From Pseudoalteromonas sp. '520P1 No. 423' (lineage in GTDB: Bacteria; Pseudomonadota; Gammaproteobacteria; Enterobacterales; Alteromonadaceae), in NCBI RefSeq assembly GCF_001269985.1, contig NZ_BBZB01000001.1:3534001-3598000 (forward strand): a stretch of 64,000 nt of DNA, in the 5' to 3' direction. The notes under the pieces are model-generated. The model was given only the letters and a program-made list of their open reading frames with translations, searched no databases and was not told the DNA's origin. Each line of letters starts with the position of its first letter. Positions within the stretch are counted from its first letter, which is position 1. Position numbers and translations under genes: made by a program. Shown in pieces: positions 8,969 to 17,658 of the stretch.

Positions 8969-8984
8969 AGCAAAGGTTAGACCA
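8969..8984 (-). promoter_or_regulatory. sigma-54 promoter of flgBCDE
   Basis: Minus-strand TGGTCT-AACCT-TTGCT keeps the invariant GG and GC at -24/-12 with exact spacing. The predicted start is near 8959, about 24 nt before the flgB ATG. In polar-flagellate relatives this operon is RpoN-dependent. Confidence 0.65.
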
Positions 8985-9120
8985 TGTTGCTAAGGATTAA
9001 TAAATAAGGAGGTGCAATAAAGATAACGTGAATTCAAAAAAAACAATAAAAGCAGATAAAACAGCAACTTAAATGGGAGACTTAAAACAAAAAAATTCTT
9101 TACTTCAAGTCTAATTATAG

Positions 9121-9951
9121 TTATTTTTTTTGGTAAATTATACCAGGATTACAACGGATCATCTCAAAATCGTCATTCAATCCCGTCATAGATTCTGACG
9201 CGCCTAAAAATAAATATCCCTTTGGATTTAAAGCCTGTGCAAACTGCCCAATGATTTTAGATTTTATTTCAGGAGAAAAGTAAATAAGTACATTACGACA
9301 AAAAATAATATCAAACTTCCCCATCAAAGCATAAGAATCTAGTAAATTGAGATGTCTAAATGTCGCCATTTTTCTTACCGGTTCAACAACCTTTGCCATA
9401 CCATGACCACTATCCATAAAAAACTTTTTACGTCTTTCAGTAGAAAGGCCTCTCGCTAATGCTAAAGAGTCATATTCTGCATTTTTACACAAGTCCAGCA
9501 TAGTATTTGAAATATCAGTACCTACAATTTGGGCTCCAGCAGTAAAAGAACCTAAATTTTTAGCCTGATATTCAGCAGTTGTCATTGCAATCGAGTAAGG
9601 TTCTTGCCCTGATGAACTTGCCGCTGACCAAATTTTAACTGGACGACGTAAACTCTTAAATTCTGGGAATATTTTACTTTTTAAAAGCTCAAATGGATAT
9701 TGATCTCTAAACCATAAAGTCTCGTTGGTTGTCATTGCATCAACAACCGCGGCACGCAATTGCCGCTCTCTAGGGCTTAAAGTTTTACTTACCAATTCAG
9801 ATAATGATTCAACTTCAAAGCGCCCCATTAAAGGTGCTAAACGGCTTTTTACTAGATACAACTTGTTATCACCCAAAACAATCCCGCACTGCTGTTCTAA
9901 AAAAGTGCGAAATTGATTATATTCATGCTGCTCTAAGTTTTTATTAGCCAA
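9121..9951 (-). CDS. cheR: CheR, chemoreceptor glutamate methyltransferase
   Basis: The 276-residue protein has the N-terminal helical CheR domain, TTNETLWFRD (residues 74-83), the SAM-binding SAASSSGQEPYS (109-120) and FCRNVLIYF. It methylates receptor glutamates with S-adenosylmethionine for chemotactic adaptation. It is 35 bp downstream of cheV and probably cotranscribed with it. The cheV-cheR pair next to flgB/flgA is usual in polar-flagellate gammaproteobacteria. Confidence 0.97.
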   Translation of the reverse strand: MANKNLEQHEYNQFRTFLEQQCGIVLGDNKLYLVKSRLAPLMGRFEVESLSELVSKTLSPRERQLRAAVVDAMTTNETLWFRDQYPFELLKSKIFPEFKSLRRPVKIWSAASSSGQEPYSIAMTTAEYQAKNLGSFTAGAQIVGTDISNTMLDLCKNAEYDSLALARGLSTERRKKFFMDSGHGMAKVVEPVRKMATFRHLNLLDSYALMGKFDIIFCRNVLIYFSPEIKSKIIGQFAQALNPKGYLFLGASESMTGLNDDFEMIRCNPGIIYQKK

Positions 9952-9986
9952 ATTTGATATACCTATATATTAAGTTAAAGTGAATA

Positions 9987-10919
9987 TTAATCACAGTGAA
10001 CCCATTTTTTAACTGCTGCAGCCAATTCATCGGGGTTAAATTTAGCAATAAAGTCATCTGCACCTACTTTTTCAATCATAGCTTGATTGAAAACCCCACT
10101 TAATGAAGTATGTAATATAACATGCAAAGGTGCTAATCGAGGATCAGCTTTTATTTCTGCAGTTAATGTATAACCATCCATTTCAGGCATTTCTACATCT
10201 GAAATTAACAAACCAATTCTTTCGGTTATATCTGTTGTACATTCTTTTTCTGCAATTTCTCTGAGCCTAATAAGTGCTTCTTTACCATTTTTAGCAAGTT
10301 CGGTTTGAATACCCAGAGGTTCAAGCGCTCTTTTTATTTGATTACGGGCGACAGCAGAATCATCAGCTATAAAAATAATACGCTCTCCTAAATCTTTTTG
10401 AATTTCGCCGTCATCTACAATCTCAGAGCTAACCGCTGTATCAACAGGGCAAATATCACTTAATATTTTTTCAACATCAAGGATTTCTACAAGTTCTTTT
10501 TCTATTTCAGTCACAGCTGTAAGATATGAATTTCTACCAGAGCCTGATGGAGGAGGTAAAATAGACTCCCAATTCATATTCACTATACGCTCAACTGATC
10601 CAACTAAAAAGCCTTGCACAGAACGATTATATTCAGCAATGATAATAAAGCCATTTTCAATATCATCAATGGGATTACCACCTATTGCCATAGATAAGTC
10701 AATTACAGAAATAGTTTGACCACGTATATGTGCCACACCTCTAATATACGAATTCGATTTTGGTAACGAAGTTAGTCGTGGGCATTGTAAAACCTCCCTC
10801 ACTTTAAACACGTTTATACCAAAGCGCTGACGGCCTCTAAGTTTAAATAACAAAAGCTCTAGTCTATTTTGACCTACTAACTGTGTTCTTTGGTTGACCG
10901 AGTCTAAAATGCCCGCCAT
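9987..10919 (-). CDS. cheV: CheV, CheW-receiver coupling protein
   Basis: The 310-residue protein combines an N-terminal CheW-like domain (about 20-160, INVFKVREVLQCP and YIRGVAHIRGQ) with a C-terminal receiver (about 180-305; IFIADDSAVARNQ, phosphoacceptor Asp in LLISDVEMPEMDGY). It couples chemoreceptors to CheA and is itself phosphorylated. A clear ribosome site (CAGGAG) precedes the ATG. It is divergent from flgA. Confidence 0.97.
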   Translation of the reverse strand: MAGILDSVNQRTQLVGQNRLELLLFKLRGRQRFGINVFKVREVLQCPRLTSLPKSNSYIRGVAHIRGQTISVIDLSMAIGGNPIDDIENGFIIIAEYNRSVQGFLVGSVERIVNMNWESILPPPSGSGRNSYLTAVTEIEKELVEILDVEKILSDICPVDTAVSSEIVDDGEIQKDLGERIIFIADDSAVARNQIKRALEPLGIQTELAKNGKEALIRLREIAEKECTTDITERIGLLISDVEMPEMDGYTLTAEIKADPRLAPLHVILHTSLSGVFNQAMIEKVGADDFIAKFNPDELAAAVKKWVHCD

Positions 10920-11000
10920 TTCAATCTCCTGAATGAAAAGCTAAATATTAGGAATGAATATTGCTTCCATAAAAAGTATAAGTAAATTTGTATACAGCAA

Positions 11001-11018
11001 GCGTCTGATTATTGACGC
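11001..11018. promoter_or_regulatory. inverted repeat in the cheV-flgA divergent region
   Basis: GCGTC-TGATTATT-GACGC is a 5-bp inverted repeat between the two divergent genes. It may be an operator or chance; no sigma-54 or sigma-28 element is obvious for cheV or flgA. Confidence 0.25.
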
Positions 11019-11064
11019 AAAATATTTATACCCTGTTTTCAACATAAAGCATAGTAGAAACATA

Positions 11065-11775
11065 ATGAGTTTGTTTAATAAAAATCATCATAAGTTAATT
11101 TTTTTTATATTTTTGACGTTATTATCCAATAACGTCACAGCAGTAAGCTATTCAAAAGCGCAATTAGAGCAGCTTGCTATAAATTATTTAGAACAAGATT
11201 TACAAGGTTTGACTAATGGTACGCGAAAACTATCAGCGCTTGCCATTGATCCAAGAATACCCGATAAAAATTGTGATACTGAATTATTAATCAATTCAGC
11301 AAAAGTACAAAGAAGTAATCGGCAGAGTACGATACAAATTAAGTGTTTAGATGAAAAAAAGTGGAATTTATATGTTCAGGTCAAAATTATGGAGCTTGCC
11401 CCTATTGTTGTTGTCAATCAAAACCTAAATAAAGGCGAAATTATTACAAAAGAACATCTCAGTATAAAACAAATGCAAAAACATTTAATCAGAACACAAT
11501 ATTTAAATGAAACACAAAGCACTACTCTATTAGGAAGTCGTAGTAAACGGAATTTAAGAAGTGGATCAGCAATCACTTATAAGCAAGTTTGTATGGTTTG
11601 TAAGGGAGATAAGGTCACTATTTTTGCAGGTGTACGTGGATTAAGAATAAAAACAGCAGGATTTGCGCTACAAGATGGAATTATTGGCCAAAATATTTCT
11701 GTTAAAAACTCTAAGTCTGGTAAGAAGTTACATGCTAAAGTACTAGGTGTTGATCAAGTTAAAGTAAGTATTTAA
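11065..11775 (+). CDS. flgA: FlgA, P-ring assembly chaperone
   Basis: I start at ATG 11065 (236 residues) rather than 10954 because it puts a normal signal peptide at the N-terminus (LIFFIFLTLL core, cleavage after VTA). The extra 37 residues have no family counterpart. The C-terminal SAF/FlgA domain carries VVVVNQNLNKGEIITKEHL and VTIFAGVRGLRIKTAG. FlgA is a periplasmic chaperone for FlgI. It is divergent from cheV and followed by flgM. Confidence 0.93.
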   Translation: MSLFNKNHHKLIFFIFLTLLSNNVTAVSYSKAQLEQLAINYLEQDLQGLTNGTRKLSALAIDPRIPDKNCDTELLINSAKVQRSNRQSTIQIKCLDEKKWNLYVQVKIMELAPIVVVNQNLNKGEIITKEHLSIKQMQKHLIRTQYLNETQSTTLLGSRSKRNLRSGSAITYKQVCMVCKGDKVTIFAGVRGLRIKTAGFALQDGIIGQNISVKNSKSGKKLHAKVLGVDQVKVSI

Positions 11776-11784
11776 GATATATGT

Positions 11785-11810
11785 TAAACTATTTCTAAAA
11801 TTGGCCGATA
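11785..11810 (+). promoter_or_regulatory. sigma-28 (FliA) promoter of flgMN
   Basis: TAAA (11785-11788), 15 bp, GCCGATA (11804-11810): consensus sequence and spacing for FliA. It starts just after the flgA stop and precedes flgM by about 35 bp, the expected place for FliA autoregulated expression of its anti-sigma factor. Confidence 0.88.
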
Positions 11811-11844
11811 CTAAAAGTAGTGAAATTTTAATGCGAGATATCTC

Positions 11845-12165
11845 ATGGTTAACCAAGTAAATAAAGGCAATCAACAAAATGTTGCCTATACAAATTCAAA
11901 GCAGCTGAATGTCAGTAAAGACAATTCAACGACACCAGTACAAAATCAGCCCGCAGCGACAGCTAAAGCAGCTACTGACTCTGTAAGTTTAACACCTCAA
12001 GCACAACAACTTCGAGGCTTACAGGAAAAGGCTGAACAATCGCAAGGTTTTGATAGCAAAAAAGTAAACGAACTTAAAAAAGCGATTAGTGAAGGTAATT
12101 ATCAAGTGAATGCAGAAAAACTAGCTGAAAAAATAGCTGGCTTCGAATTCGATTTATACGGTTAA
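11845..12165 (+). CDS. flgM: FlgM, anti-sigma-28 factor
   Basis: The 106-residue protein has a disordered Asn/Gln-rich N-terminal half and the conserved C-terminal sigma-28-binding part (DSVSLTPQAQQL, then VNELKKAISEGNYQVNAEKL). It binds FliA until secreted through the finished hook-basal body. If the flgE insertion blocks hook completion, FlgM should stay inside and late genes stay off. The spacing to flgN is 4 bp. Confidence 0.95.
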   Translation: MVNQVNKGNQQNVAYTNSKQLNVSKDNSTTPVQNQPAATAKAATDSVSLTPQAQQLRGLQEKAEQSQGFDSKKVNELKKAISEGNYQVNAEKLAEKIAGFEFDLYG

Positions 12166-12169
12166 TAAA

Positions 12170-12607
12170 ATGATTGAACAAAATGAAGTACAAAATATTC
12201 AGCAGTCTTTAATTGAGCAAAAGCAAAACTTAGATGCTTTATGGCTAATTTTACAAAATGAATTAGAATCAATCAATTCCAGAAATGGTAATGCTTTAGA
12301 AAGTACAGCAAAAGAAAAAGTCATTTTATTAAATAAAATATCAACTTTAGATAAAAAGTTAATCAACTCTTCTCTTGAACAAATAAAAGAAGTGGTGCCT
12401 TCAATAAAAGAGGATATTAACGCTATAAATGAGCAATTAAATAATTGTAAGCAACAAAATGATACAAACGCTCATGCAGCCCACCAAACGCACATCGCCG
12501 TAAAAAAAGTAACCGATATATTACTTGGTTCAATCAAGTCTCTTACTTATGATAATAAAGGTAAGTCTCAAGCAGGCACATTATTAAGCAAAGGTATAAA
12601 AGCCTAA
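12170..12607 (+). CDS. flgN: FlgN, export chaperone for hook-associated proteins
   Basis: The 145-residue helical protein directly follows flgM (4 bp gap), the standard position of flgN. The sequence is FlgN-like: long N-terminal helices, ENELESI-type heptads and a polar C-terminus. FlgN binds FlgK and FlgL for type III export. The assignment rests on size, helicity and position as much as on sequence. Confidence 0.88.
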   Translation: MIEQNEVQNIQQSLIEQKQNLDALWLILQNELESINSRNGNALESTAKEKVILLNKISTLDKKLINSSLEQIKEVVPSIKEDINAINEQLNNCKQQNDTNAHAAHQTHIAVKKVTDILLGSIKSLTYDNKGKSQAGTLLSKGIKA

Positions 12608-12618
12608 TCACTCGGCTT
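12600..12618. terminator. short hairpin between convergent flgN and flgP
   Basis: AAGCC / GGCTT with a 9-nt loop overlaps the flgN stop. On the minus strand it is followed by TTTT, so it could end flgP transcription. It is a weak candidate. Confidence 0.35.
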
Positions 12619-12621
12619 AAT

Positions 12622-13077
12622 TTAATAATATGTGATCTTTTTTACCGTTCTTGGTTTAACTTGACCTATATACAAATCATGAACTAACTTCATATCAAGC
12701 TCTAATTCTGTAGCATAACTATCGCCAATCGCATAACTTTTAATCACTTTAGCGCCTCTAACAGCGCCTTGAACTTTAGAGTTTAACGTATCATTGGTTG
12801 TGATCATGCCACGAACAGATGAGTTAGCTGTAATTTGTTGGCCGTATACTTGCTCAACAAGTTCTCTGTAAGCTTCTAGCTTTGATGCTTTAATCGCTAA
12901 AATCTCTTTTTGCTGCTGGTTTTTACCAGGCTGTAAACTAATAGGCGCATAACCAACCGCTTTTAAAATAGGAAAAGAGTCCGGTTGCAGATAATCATAT
13001 TCAACATGTTTATTAAACATACTTGAACATCCACCTAAGATTGATGCGATACAGGTACCTATTATTAGCTTATTCAT
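12622..13077 (-). CDS. flgP: FlgP, LPP20-family outer-membrane lipoprotein
   Basis: The 151-residue lipoprotein has lipobox ILGGC (Cys at about residue 16). The LPP20 domain contains KASKLEAYRELVEQVYGQQI and SVRGMITTNDT. In Vibrio, FlgP with FlgO and FlgT builds the H-ring/outer-membrane disk of the sheathed polar flagellum. It is divergent from flgT, with a sigma-54-like promoter in the shared region. Confidence 0.9.
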   Translation of the reverse strand: MNKLIIGTCIASILGGCSSMFNKHVEYDYLQPDSFPILKAVGYAPISLQPGKNQQQKEILAIKASKLEAYRELVEQVYGQQITANSSVRGMITTNDTLNSKVQGAVRGAKVIKSYAIGDSYATELELDMKLVHDLYIGQVKPRTVKKITYY

Positions 13078-13123
13078 AATGTCGACTTACATCCGATGAA
13101 AGTTATTTTTGATATCTTATCTA

Positions 13124-13139
13124 TGCATGTTATATGCCC
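13124..13139 (-). promoter_or_regulatory. sigma-54-like promoter of flgP
   Basis: Minus-strand GGGCAT-ATAAC-ATGCA keeps GG/GC and GGCA/TGCA with exact -24/-12 spacing, about 36 nt plus leader before the flgP ATG. It is weaker than the flgT and flgO elements. Confidence 0.55.
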
Positions 13140-13171
13140 ATTTTGTATTAATGAAAATAGTTTGGCTTGAT

Positions 13172-13187
13172 TGGTATAGGATTTGCT
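13172..13187 (+). promoter_or_regulatory. sigma-54 promoter of flgT
   Basis: TGGTAT-AGGAT-TTGCT fits the -24/-12 pattern with exact spacing. The predicted start near 13198 gives a leader of about 45 nt. Confidence 0.65.
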
Positions 13188-13243
13188 TTATTTACTATCT
13201 TTATGATTAAAAATGTAATGCTTTACAAATTAAAGAGCGATTT

Positions 13244-14419
13244 ATGAATAAGTACTTTTTCCTATTTTTATTGTGCATAACACTTCCCTCACACGCTCAA
13301 TGGTATGAATCTACTGGGCAATCTCAAATAAGAGACGGTGATACTCAAAGTGCAAAAACAAGAGCCATAGAAGATGCAATTAAACAAGCTCTTATATTCG
13401 CGGGTGCATCTGTCACTAGCGTGCAGACTGTTGCTAATGGTTTAATGACACAAGAACAAACCCATGTCAGCTCCCATGGCGAAATACAAAATATTGAGTT
13501 AGTCGATGAAGTTTATTCAAGCGAATCAGTTTCTGTTACCTTACGTTTAGATATTTTTGCAGATGAAAAACAATGTTTTTCATCTGAGTTTAAAAAAAGC
13601 TTAGCGATTACACAAACACAAATGCCTAATCAAGAACAGGCTCGAAATGGCCAAATTTTTGACATTAATAAAACCTTTAGCGCAAAAATATTCAAAAGTA
13701 TTAAATCAGCAGAATCAATTACACCTAGAGCCTACTATCAACAAGCAATTTCAGTGAACGATTTTTTTAATCAACAGTATAATTTTGACCCTAGGCTTAT
13801 TGAACAGGTAGCACAAAATAGTGACAGTCAATATGTTTTAATTTCTAAGATCAAAGATATATCTATGGGCTCACAGCAAAATTCTGACATCATGTTTTGG
13901 CAATCAAACAGTTTTGAGCGATTTTTTGATTTTGAACTCATTCTTTTTAATGCAATTACACAAGAAGTTATTTTACAACAAGATTATGCTACAAGCGGCA
14001 TTTGGCGTTTTGATAAAACCGAAAAAGTTGATACCAAAAGCAATATTTTTTGGCATTCAGAATATGGACAAGCTTTAAATGAACTATCAAATCAAATTAG
14101 TCTAGATTTACAAGAAAAACTATCTTGCTTACCAATTCAAGGAAAAATAAAATATATTAAAGACAATACTGTTACCTTTAATTTAGGCAAACAGCATGGC
14201 GTTAAAAAAGGCCAATCTTTTGCTATTGCATATCAATCTTTTTTTACTGATGAGCAAGGAGTTCAACAGCCTTATATCATTACAAGTGCTAACCAAATCA
14301 GAGTTAATCAAGTTTATAACCGTAGCGCTATAGCTAATAGCATTGGCGATGAACTATTAGCTAATGTTCAAACTAGCGATATCGTATTATTAATAGAAGT
14401 TGAAGAGACTGAACTATAA
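13244..14419 (+). CDS. flgT: FlgT, flagellar H-ring protein
   Basis: The 391-residue protein has a signal peptide (FLFLLCITLPSHAQ). An N-terminal FlgT domain (QWYESTGQSQIRDGDTQSAK, residues 19-38) is followed by a middle domain to about 290 and a C-terminal domain (KYIKDNTVTFNLGKQHGVKK). In Vibrio, FlgT is the periplasmic core of the H ring that holds the T ring and stator. It is divergent from flgP and ends at a hairpin. Length and domain order are normal. Confidence 0.92.
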   Translation: MNKYFFLFLLCITLPSHAQWYESTGQSQIRDGDTQSAKTRAIEDAIKQALIFAGASVTSVQTVANGLMTQEQTHVSSHGEIQNIELVDEVYSSESVSVTLRLDIFADEKQCFSSEFKKSLAITQTQMPNQEQARNGQIFDINKTFSAKIFKSIKSAESITPRAYYQQAISVNDFFNQQYNFDPRLIEQVAQNSDSQYVLISKIKDISMGSQQNSDIMFWQSNSFERFFDFELILFNAITQEVILQQDYATSGIWRFDKTEKVDTKSNIFWHSEYGQALNELSNQISLDLQEKLSCLPIQGKIKYIKDNTVTFNLGKQHGVKKGQSFAIAYQSFFTDEQGVQQPYIITSANQIRVNQVYNRSAIANSIGDELLANVQTSDIVLLIEVEETEL

Positions 14420-14428
14420 AGCTGAATT

Positions 14429-14450
14429 AAATGCGCTGAGAAGCGCATTT
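14429..14450 (+). terminator. terminator after flgT
   Basis: AAATGCGC-TGAGAA-GCGCATTT forms a perfect 8-bp stem 10 bp after the flgT stop, followed by an AT-rich tail. Confidence 0.75.
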
Positions 14451-14481
14451 ATTGTAATATTTTACAGAGTCATTAATCACT

Positions 14482-14667
14482 CATAACCAAATTATCTTCA
14501 AATTGTATTATCTAAGGTCTATTACACGCATAACCAAATTATCTTCAAATTATATTATCTAAGGTCTATTACACGCATAACCTCCCTGTCATCTTCGAAT
14601 TGTTTTATCGAAGGTCTATTACACGCATAACCTCCCCCCGTCATCTTCGAATTGTTTTATCGAAGAT
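14482..14667. repeat. four tandem 47-50 bp hairpin repeats
   Basis: Units start at 14482, 14529, 14576 and 14626 with CATAACC. Each contains a core like ATCTTCGA-ATTGTTTTA-TCGAAGAT and, in the first three, a shared AAGGTCTATTACACG tail. The stem is perfect in unit 4 (14643-14667), nearly so in unit 3 and degraded in units 1-2. This is the main content of the 440-bp gene-free stretch 14420-14860; the remaining part, 14700-14860, is AT-rich upstream sequence of the next gene with no clear motif. Confidence 0.9.
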
Positions 14668-14860
14668 CTGTTTTTGATTTCAAGTTAAGTCAGCTAAAAC
14701 ATTGTACACCTTAAAACATTCATAAAAGTAAATATTTAAAACAAACCAATCGATTTTACCAATCACATTAATAACTACAATCAATTAGACCTATTTAACA
14801 ATCTGAGTAATACTAGGCTCATACAAACGAAACAAATCATACAAAATAACAGGATTTATA

Positions 14861-15589
14861 ATGCTTAAAAATATCGAAGGTCAAACAGTTCCAAATGTTA
14901 CATTCCCTATTCGTAAAAATGATGATTGGGTTCAATTATCTACAAGTGAGATTTTTAAAGGCAAAACGGTTGTTGTATTTTCGCTACCAGGTGCTTTCAC
15001 ACCAACATGTTCATCAACACATTTACCACGCTTTAACGAACTGGCATCTGTATTTAAAGAAAATGGCGTAGATGACATTGTATGTATCTCAGTGAACGAT
15101 ACTTTTGTTATGAATGCTTGGGCTACAAGTCAAGAAGCTGACAATATCCAGTTAATCCCAGATGGCAATGGTCAGTTTAGCAAAGGTATGGGCATGTTAG
15201 TTGATAAATCAGACATAGGCTTTGGTAAACGCAGCTGGCGTTATTCTATGCTAGTTAAAGATGGCGTAATTGATAAGATGTTTATTGAAGCAGACGTACC
15301 AGGCGACCCATTTGAAGTATCAGATGCCGATACTATGCTAAATTATATCAACCCAAATCAAAAACCACTAGAAGCAGTATCAATGTTCACTAAACCTGGC
15401 TGTCAGTTCTGTCAAAAAGCAAAAGACTTACTAACAGAAAAAGGCGTGAGTTTTGAGGAAATCGTTTTAGGTCAAGATGCATCATTTACCAGCTTAAAAG
15501 CAATTACTGGTAACGATACTGTACCTCAAGCATTTATAGCTGGTAAGCATATTGGTGGTTCAGAAGCGCTAGAGAAATACTTAAATTAA
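14861..15589 (+). CDS. Peroxiredoxin-glutaredoxin fusion (hybrid Prx5)
   Basis: The 242-residue protein has an N-terminal Prx5-type peroxiredoxin (peroxidatic Cys50 in [13 protein letters not shown]). It is joined to a C-terminal glutaredoxin domain from about 172 ([14 protein letters not shown], Cys181/Cys184). Such hybrids reduce hydroperoxides with glutathione through the attached glutaredoxin. It stands alone, and its stop codon abuts the 3' end of the tRNA on the other strand. Domain calls are firm. Confidence 0.95.
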   Translation: MLKNIEGQTVPNVTFPIRKNDDWVQLSTSEIFKGKTVVVFSLPGAFTPTCSSTHLPRFNELASVFKENGVDDIVCISVNDTFVMNAWATSQEADNIQLIPDGNGQFSKGMGMLVDKSDIGFGKRSWRYSMLVKDGVIDKMFIEADVPGDPFEVSDADTMLNYINPNQKPLEAVSMFTKPGCQFCQKAKDLLTEKGVSFEEIVLGQDASFTSLKAITGNDTVPQAFIAGKHIGGSEALEKYLN

Positions 15590-15666
15590 TGGCGTCCCAT
15601 AGAGGATTCGAACCTCTGACCTATCCCTTAGGAGGGGACCGCTCTATCCAGCTGAGCTAATGAGAC
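15590..15666 (-). tRNA. tRNA-Arg (anticodon CCU)
   Basis: The 77-nt cloverleaf includes an encoded CCA. The acceptor is GTCTCAT/ATGGGAC (one G-U pair), the D arm GCTC/GAGC, the anticodon stem GTCCC/GGGAT with loop CTCCTAA, and the T arm AGAGG-TTCGAAT-CCTCT. It reads AGG codons. The CCA end touches the stop codon of the convergent peroxiredoxin gene. Confidence 0.97.
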
Positions 15667-15725
15667 CCTATAAATATAAACTCATATTAAACCAATAAGT
15701 AACCGATGTGAACACCTAGCTTTGG

Positions 15726-16307
15726 TTACTTTAAAACTCTAACTCCATCTTTTAGCTGCTCTAATAAATTATTATCTAATGAGATTTGAGCTGCTGATTT
15801 AATTTCACCAGAGACTCTACTCTTAACAAATGTGCTAAGCATATAGCTTTCTTGATACAAGCTTAAATGACTCTGGAGGATAAGGTCTGAGCCTTTATTT
15901 TTTCTAGAGAAATCCATAACTGGTATACCAAATTCAAACATCTCATTTATTAACAGAAACTCTATTTGATTTCTCACTTCTGTAAATTTAGAAGGCATTT
16001 TGTCCGCTATTGTAATTGGTTCAATAACAATTGATTTATTACCATCTAATACATCTAATTTACTTAATAGCTTAAGTGTTATTCTCTTGACCTCATTTTT
16101 TATTTTTTTAGCTTGCTCTGAAGGTAAGTTACTTTTTAAGTTTTTATTATTTTCAGCTCGCAGGCGTGCATATTTTTCTAATTGAGTTTCACCTTTAATT
16201 ACCACCTGTGTTGCAGGTTTTTGCTTTCGTTTTTTTTCTATATCATTATTTTCAAAGATACTACAACCTACTATCACGAATACTAATATAAACAAAATAT
16301 ATTTCAT
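15726..16307 (-). CDS. Divergent FlgO-like lipoprotein (paralogue 4)
   Basis: The 193-residue lipoprotein has lipobox VIVGC. It is the last of four adjacent lipoprotein genes, 9 bp after the previous one. It keeps the FGIPVMDF motif that matches YGIPVVDF and FGIPVIDF in the two genes upstream, plus the ISLDNN C-terminal region, but it is otherwise diverged and richer in Lys and charge. I infer a FlgO-derived envelope protein; the function is unknown. Confidence 0.7.
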   Translation of the reverse strand: MKYILFILVFVIVGCSIFENNDIEKKRKQKPATQVVIKGETQLEKYARLRAENNKNLKSNLPSEQAKKIKNEVKRITLKLLSKLDVLDGNKSIVIEPITIADKMPSKFTEVRNQIEFLLINEMFEFGIPVMDFSRKNKGSDLILQSHLSLYQESYMLSTFVKSRVSGEIKSAAQISLDNNLLEQLKDGVRVLK

Positions 16308-16316
16308 TTTAAGCCC

Positions 16317-16970
16317 TTAGCCATTAGTGTCTTCACTCGTCAATTTAGGTGATAATGTAGATTCTAATATAAATGTAGGTATCAAGCCTTTAGTTGAAGC
16401 AATAATTACTTTAGATGACATGTTAACTATTCTGGCATTTACAACAACACCAGACGCTGTATAAACTAATGTACCTGATAAGATGTAATCTGCTTCTAGA
16501 GACTCCGCTAATTTTTGATTATTACGTGAAAAAACAAAGTCGCCCCTATTGTTCACTTCAATATACTGCATCACTTTAAAATCAACTACAGGTATGCCAT
16601 ATTGTTGTACTTCATGAATAAAGCTTTCTGAAATCTGATTTCCTAACATATTTGTACTTTGTAAATTACCATTAAGATCAACAAAGGAAGTTACAGCAAT
16701 TTTTGTATCTGGGGCATAAGCTTGAAAACTATCCATAAGCCCCATAGCCATTTGCTCCACGTATTCACTCAAAAGCTTGGTATTATTAATGACATAATCT
16801 GCTTTTGTTTTAAATACTAAAGCATCTTTATTAACCTCAACTTCTACTTCATCACAATAACTATCAACTAAATCAAGTTCACATTCATTGTCTCTATTTT
16901 CACTAGTTGAAGTACAAGCAGTTAATAATATAAAAATAAAAGTTAGAAAAATAAGCTTTAAAATATTCAT
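16317..16970 (-). CDS. FlgO-family lipoprotein (paralogue 3)
   Basis: The 217-residue lipoprotein has lipobox LLTAC. Shared FlgO features are NQISESFIHEVQQYGIPVVD and NNRGDFVFSRNNQKL, a beta-rich end with DYILSGTLVYTASGVVVNA, and VNMSSKVIIAS. It is closely similar in layout to the next gene upstream, with a 17-bp gap, so this is a tandem duplicate. The likely role is in the outer-membrane disk of the polar flagellum. Confidence 0.82.
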   Translation of the reverse strand: MNILKLIFLTFIFILLTACTSTSENRDNECELDLVDSYCDEVEVEVNKDALVFKTKADYVINNTKLLSEYVEQMAMGLMDSFQAYAPDTKIAVTSFVDLNGNLQSTNMLGNQISESFIHEVQQYGIPVVDFKVMQYIEVNNRGDFVFSRNNQKLAESLEADYILSGTLVYTASGVVVNARIVNMSSKVIIASTKGLIPTFILESTLSPKLTSEDTNG

Positions 16971-16987
16971 AATTATCTCTTTAAGCG

Positions 16988-17647
16988 TTAAGGCTCTTCA
17001 CCTTGAACTAAAGGAATACCATCTTCAAGTGAACTTGAAATTAACGCATTGACCGCATGAGAAGGAATAAAACCTTGAGATGAAGCCACTATCGCCTTAG
17101 ATTTAACACCCACTATTCTTGCATTTACCATATAACCTGAGTCAAGTTTTACTAATGTGCCACCTAATACATATTTTATAGGTAAATTACCTTTTAACTC
17201 CAAAAAATCTCGGCTAAATATATAGTCGCCACTAGGGGCTACACGAATATAATCTGTAGTTTTAAAATCTATAACAGGAATACCAAACTTATGAACCTCA
17301 TGCATAAAACTTTCTGACAATTGATTTCCAATTAACGGGGCTTTTTCATAATCCCCATCTAAAAAAACAAAGCTGGTAACGCCTATTGGAGTTTGACTAT
17401 TAACATACTGAATATTATCAATAAGCCCATGCATTATTCCTCTAACATAATGGTTAATGTTTTTTACTGTTCTAAAGTTACTGGTGTTTTTAGAAGCAGC
17501 CAATACACTTTTACCTGAATATGACTGAAAGTTGTTACCTGATGATTTACTCTTATCATCAAAAGGCTCACTTATTTCTTGGGTGTTAAACATACTACAA
17601 GCAGATAAACTTAACCCAGCCGCTATAATTAAGTAATTAAAACGCAT
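16988..17647 (-). CDS. FlgO-family lipoprotein (paralogue 2)
   Basis: I start at ATG 17647 (219 residues) because GGAGAG lies just before it and it gives a clean lipoprotein signal (MRFNYLIIAAGLSLSACS). ATG 17659 is also possible and overlaps the previous stop. The body has NQLSESFMHEVHKFGIPVID, then SGDYIFSRDFLEL and KYVLGGTLVKLDSGYMVNAR, matching paralogue 3. It is probably cotranscribed from the sigma-54 promoter at 18305. Confidence 0.83.
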   Translation of the reverse strand: MRFNYLIIAAGLSLSACSMFNTQEISEPFDDKSKSSGNNFQSYSGKSVLAASKNTSNFRTVKNINHYVRGIMHGLIDNIQYVNSQTPIGVTSFVFLDGDYEKAPLIGNQLSESFMHEVHKFGIPVIDFKTTDYIRVAPSGDYIFSRDFLELKGNLPIKYVLGGTLVKLDSGYMVNARIVGVKSKAIVASSQGFIPSHAVNALISSSLEDGIPLVQGEEP

Positions 17648-17658
17648 TGAACTCTCCA

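Noticed and set aside
10954..11064. N-terminal extension of flgA from ATG 10954
   Set aside because: It would bury the signal peptide 37 residues inside the protein; the ATG at 11065 gives a normal export signal.
14482..14667. possible CRISPR array
   Set aside because: There are only four units with no unique spacers; whole 47-50 bp units are repeated and palindromic, and no cas genes lie nearby.
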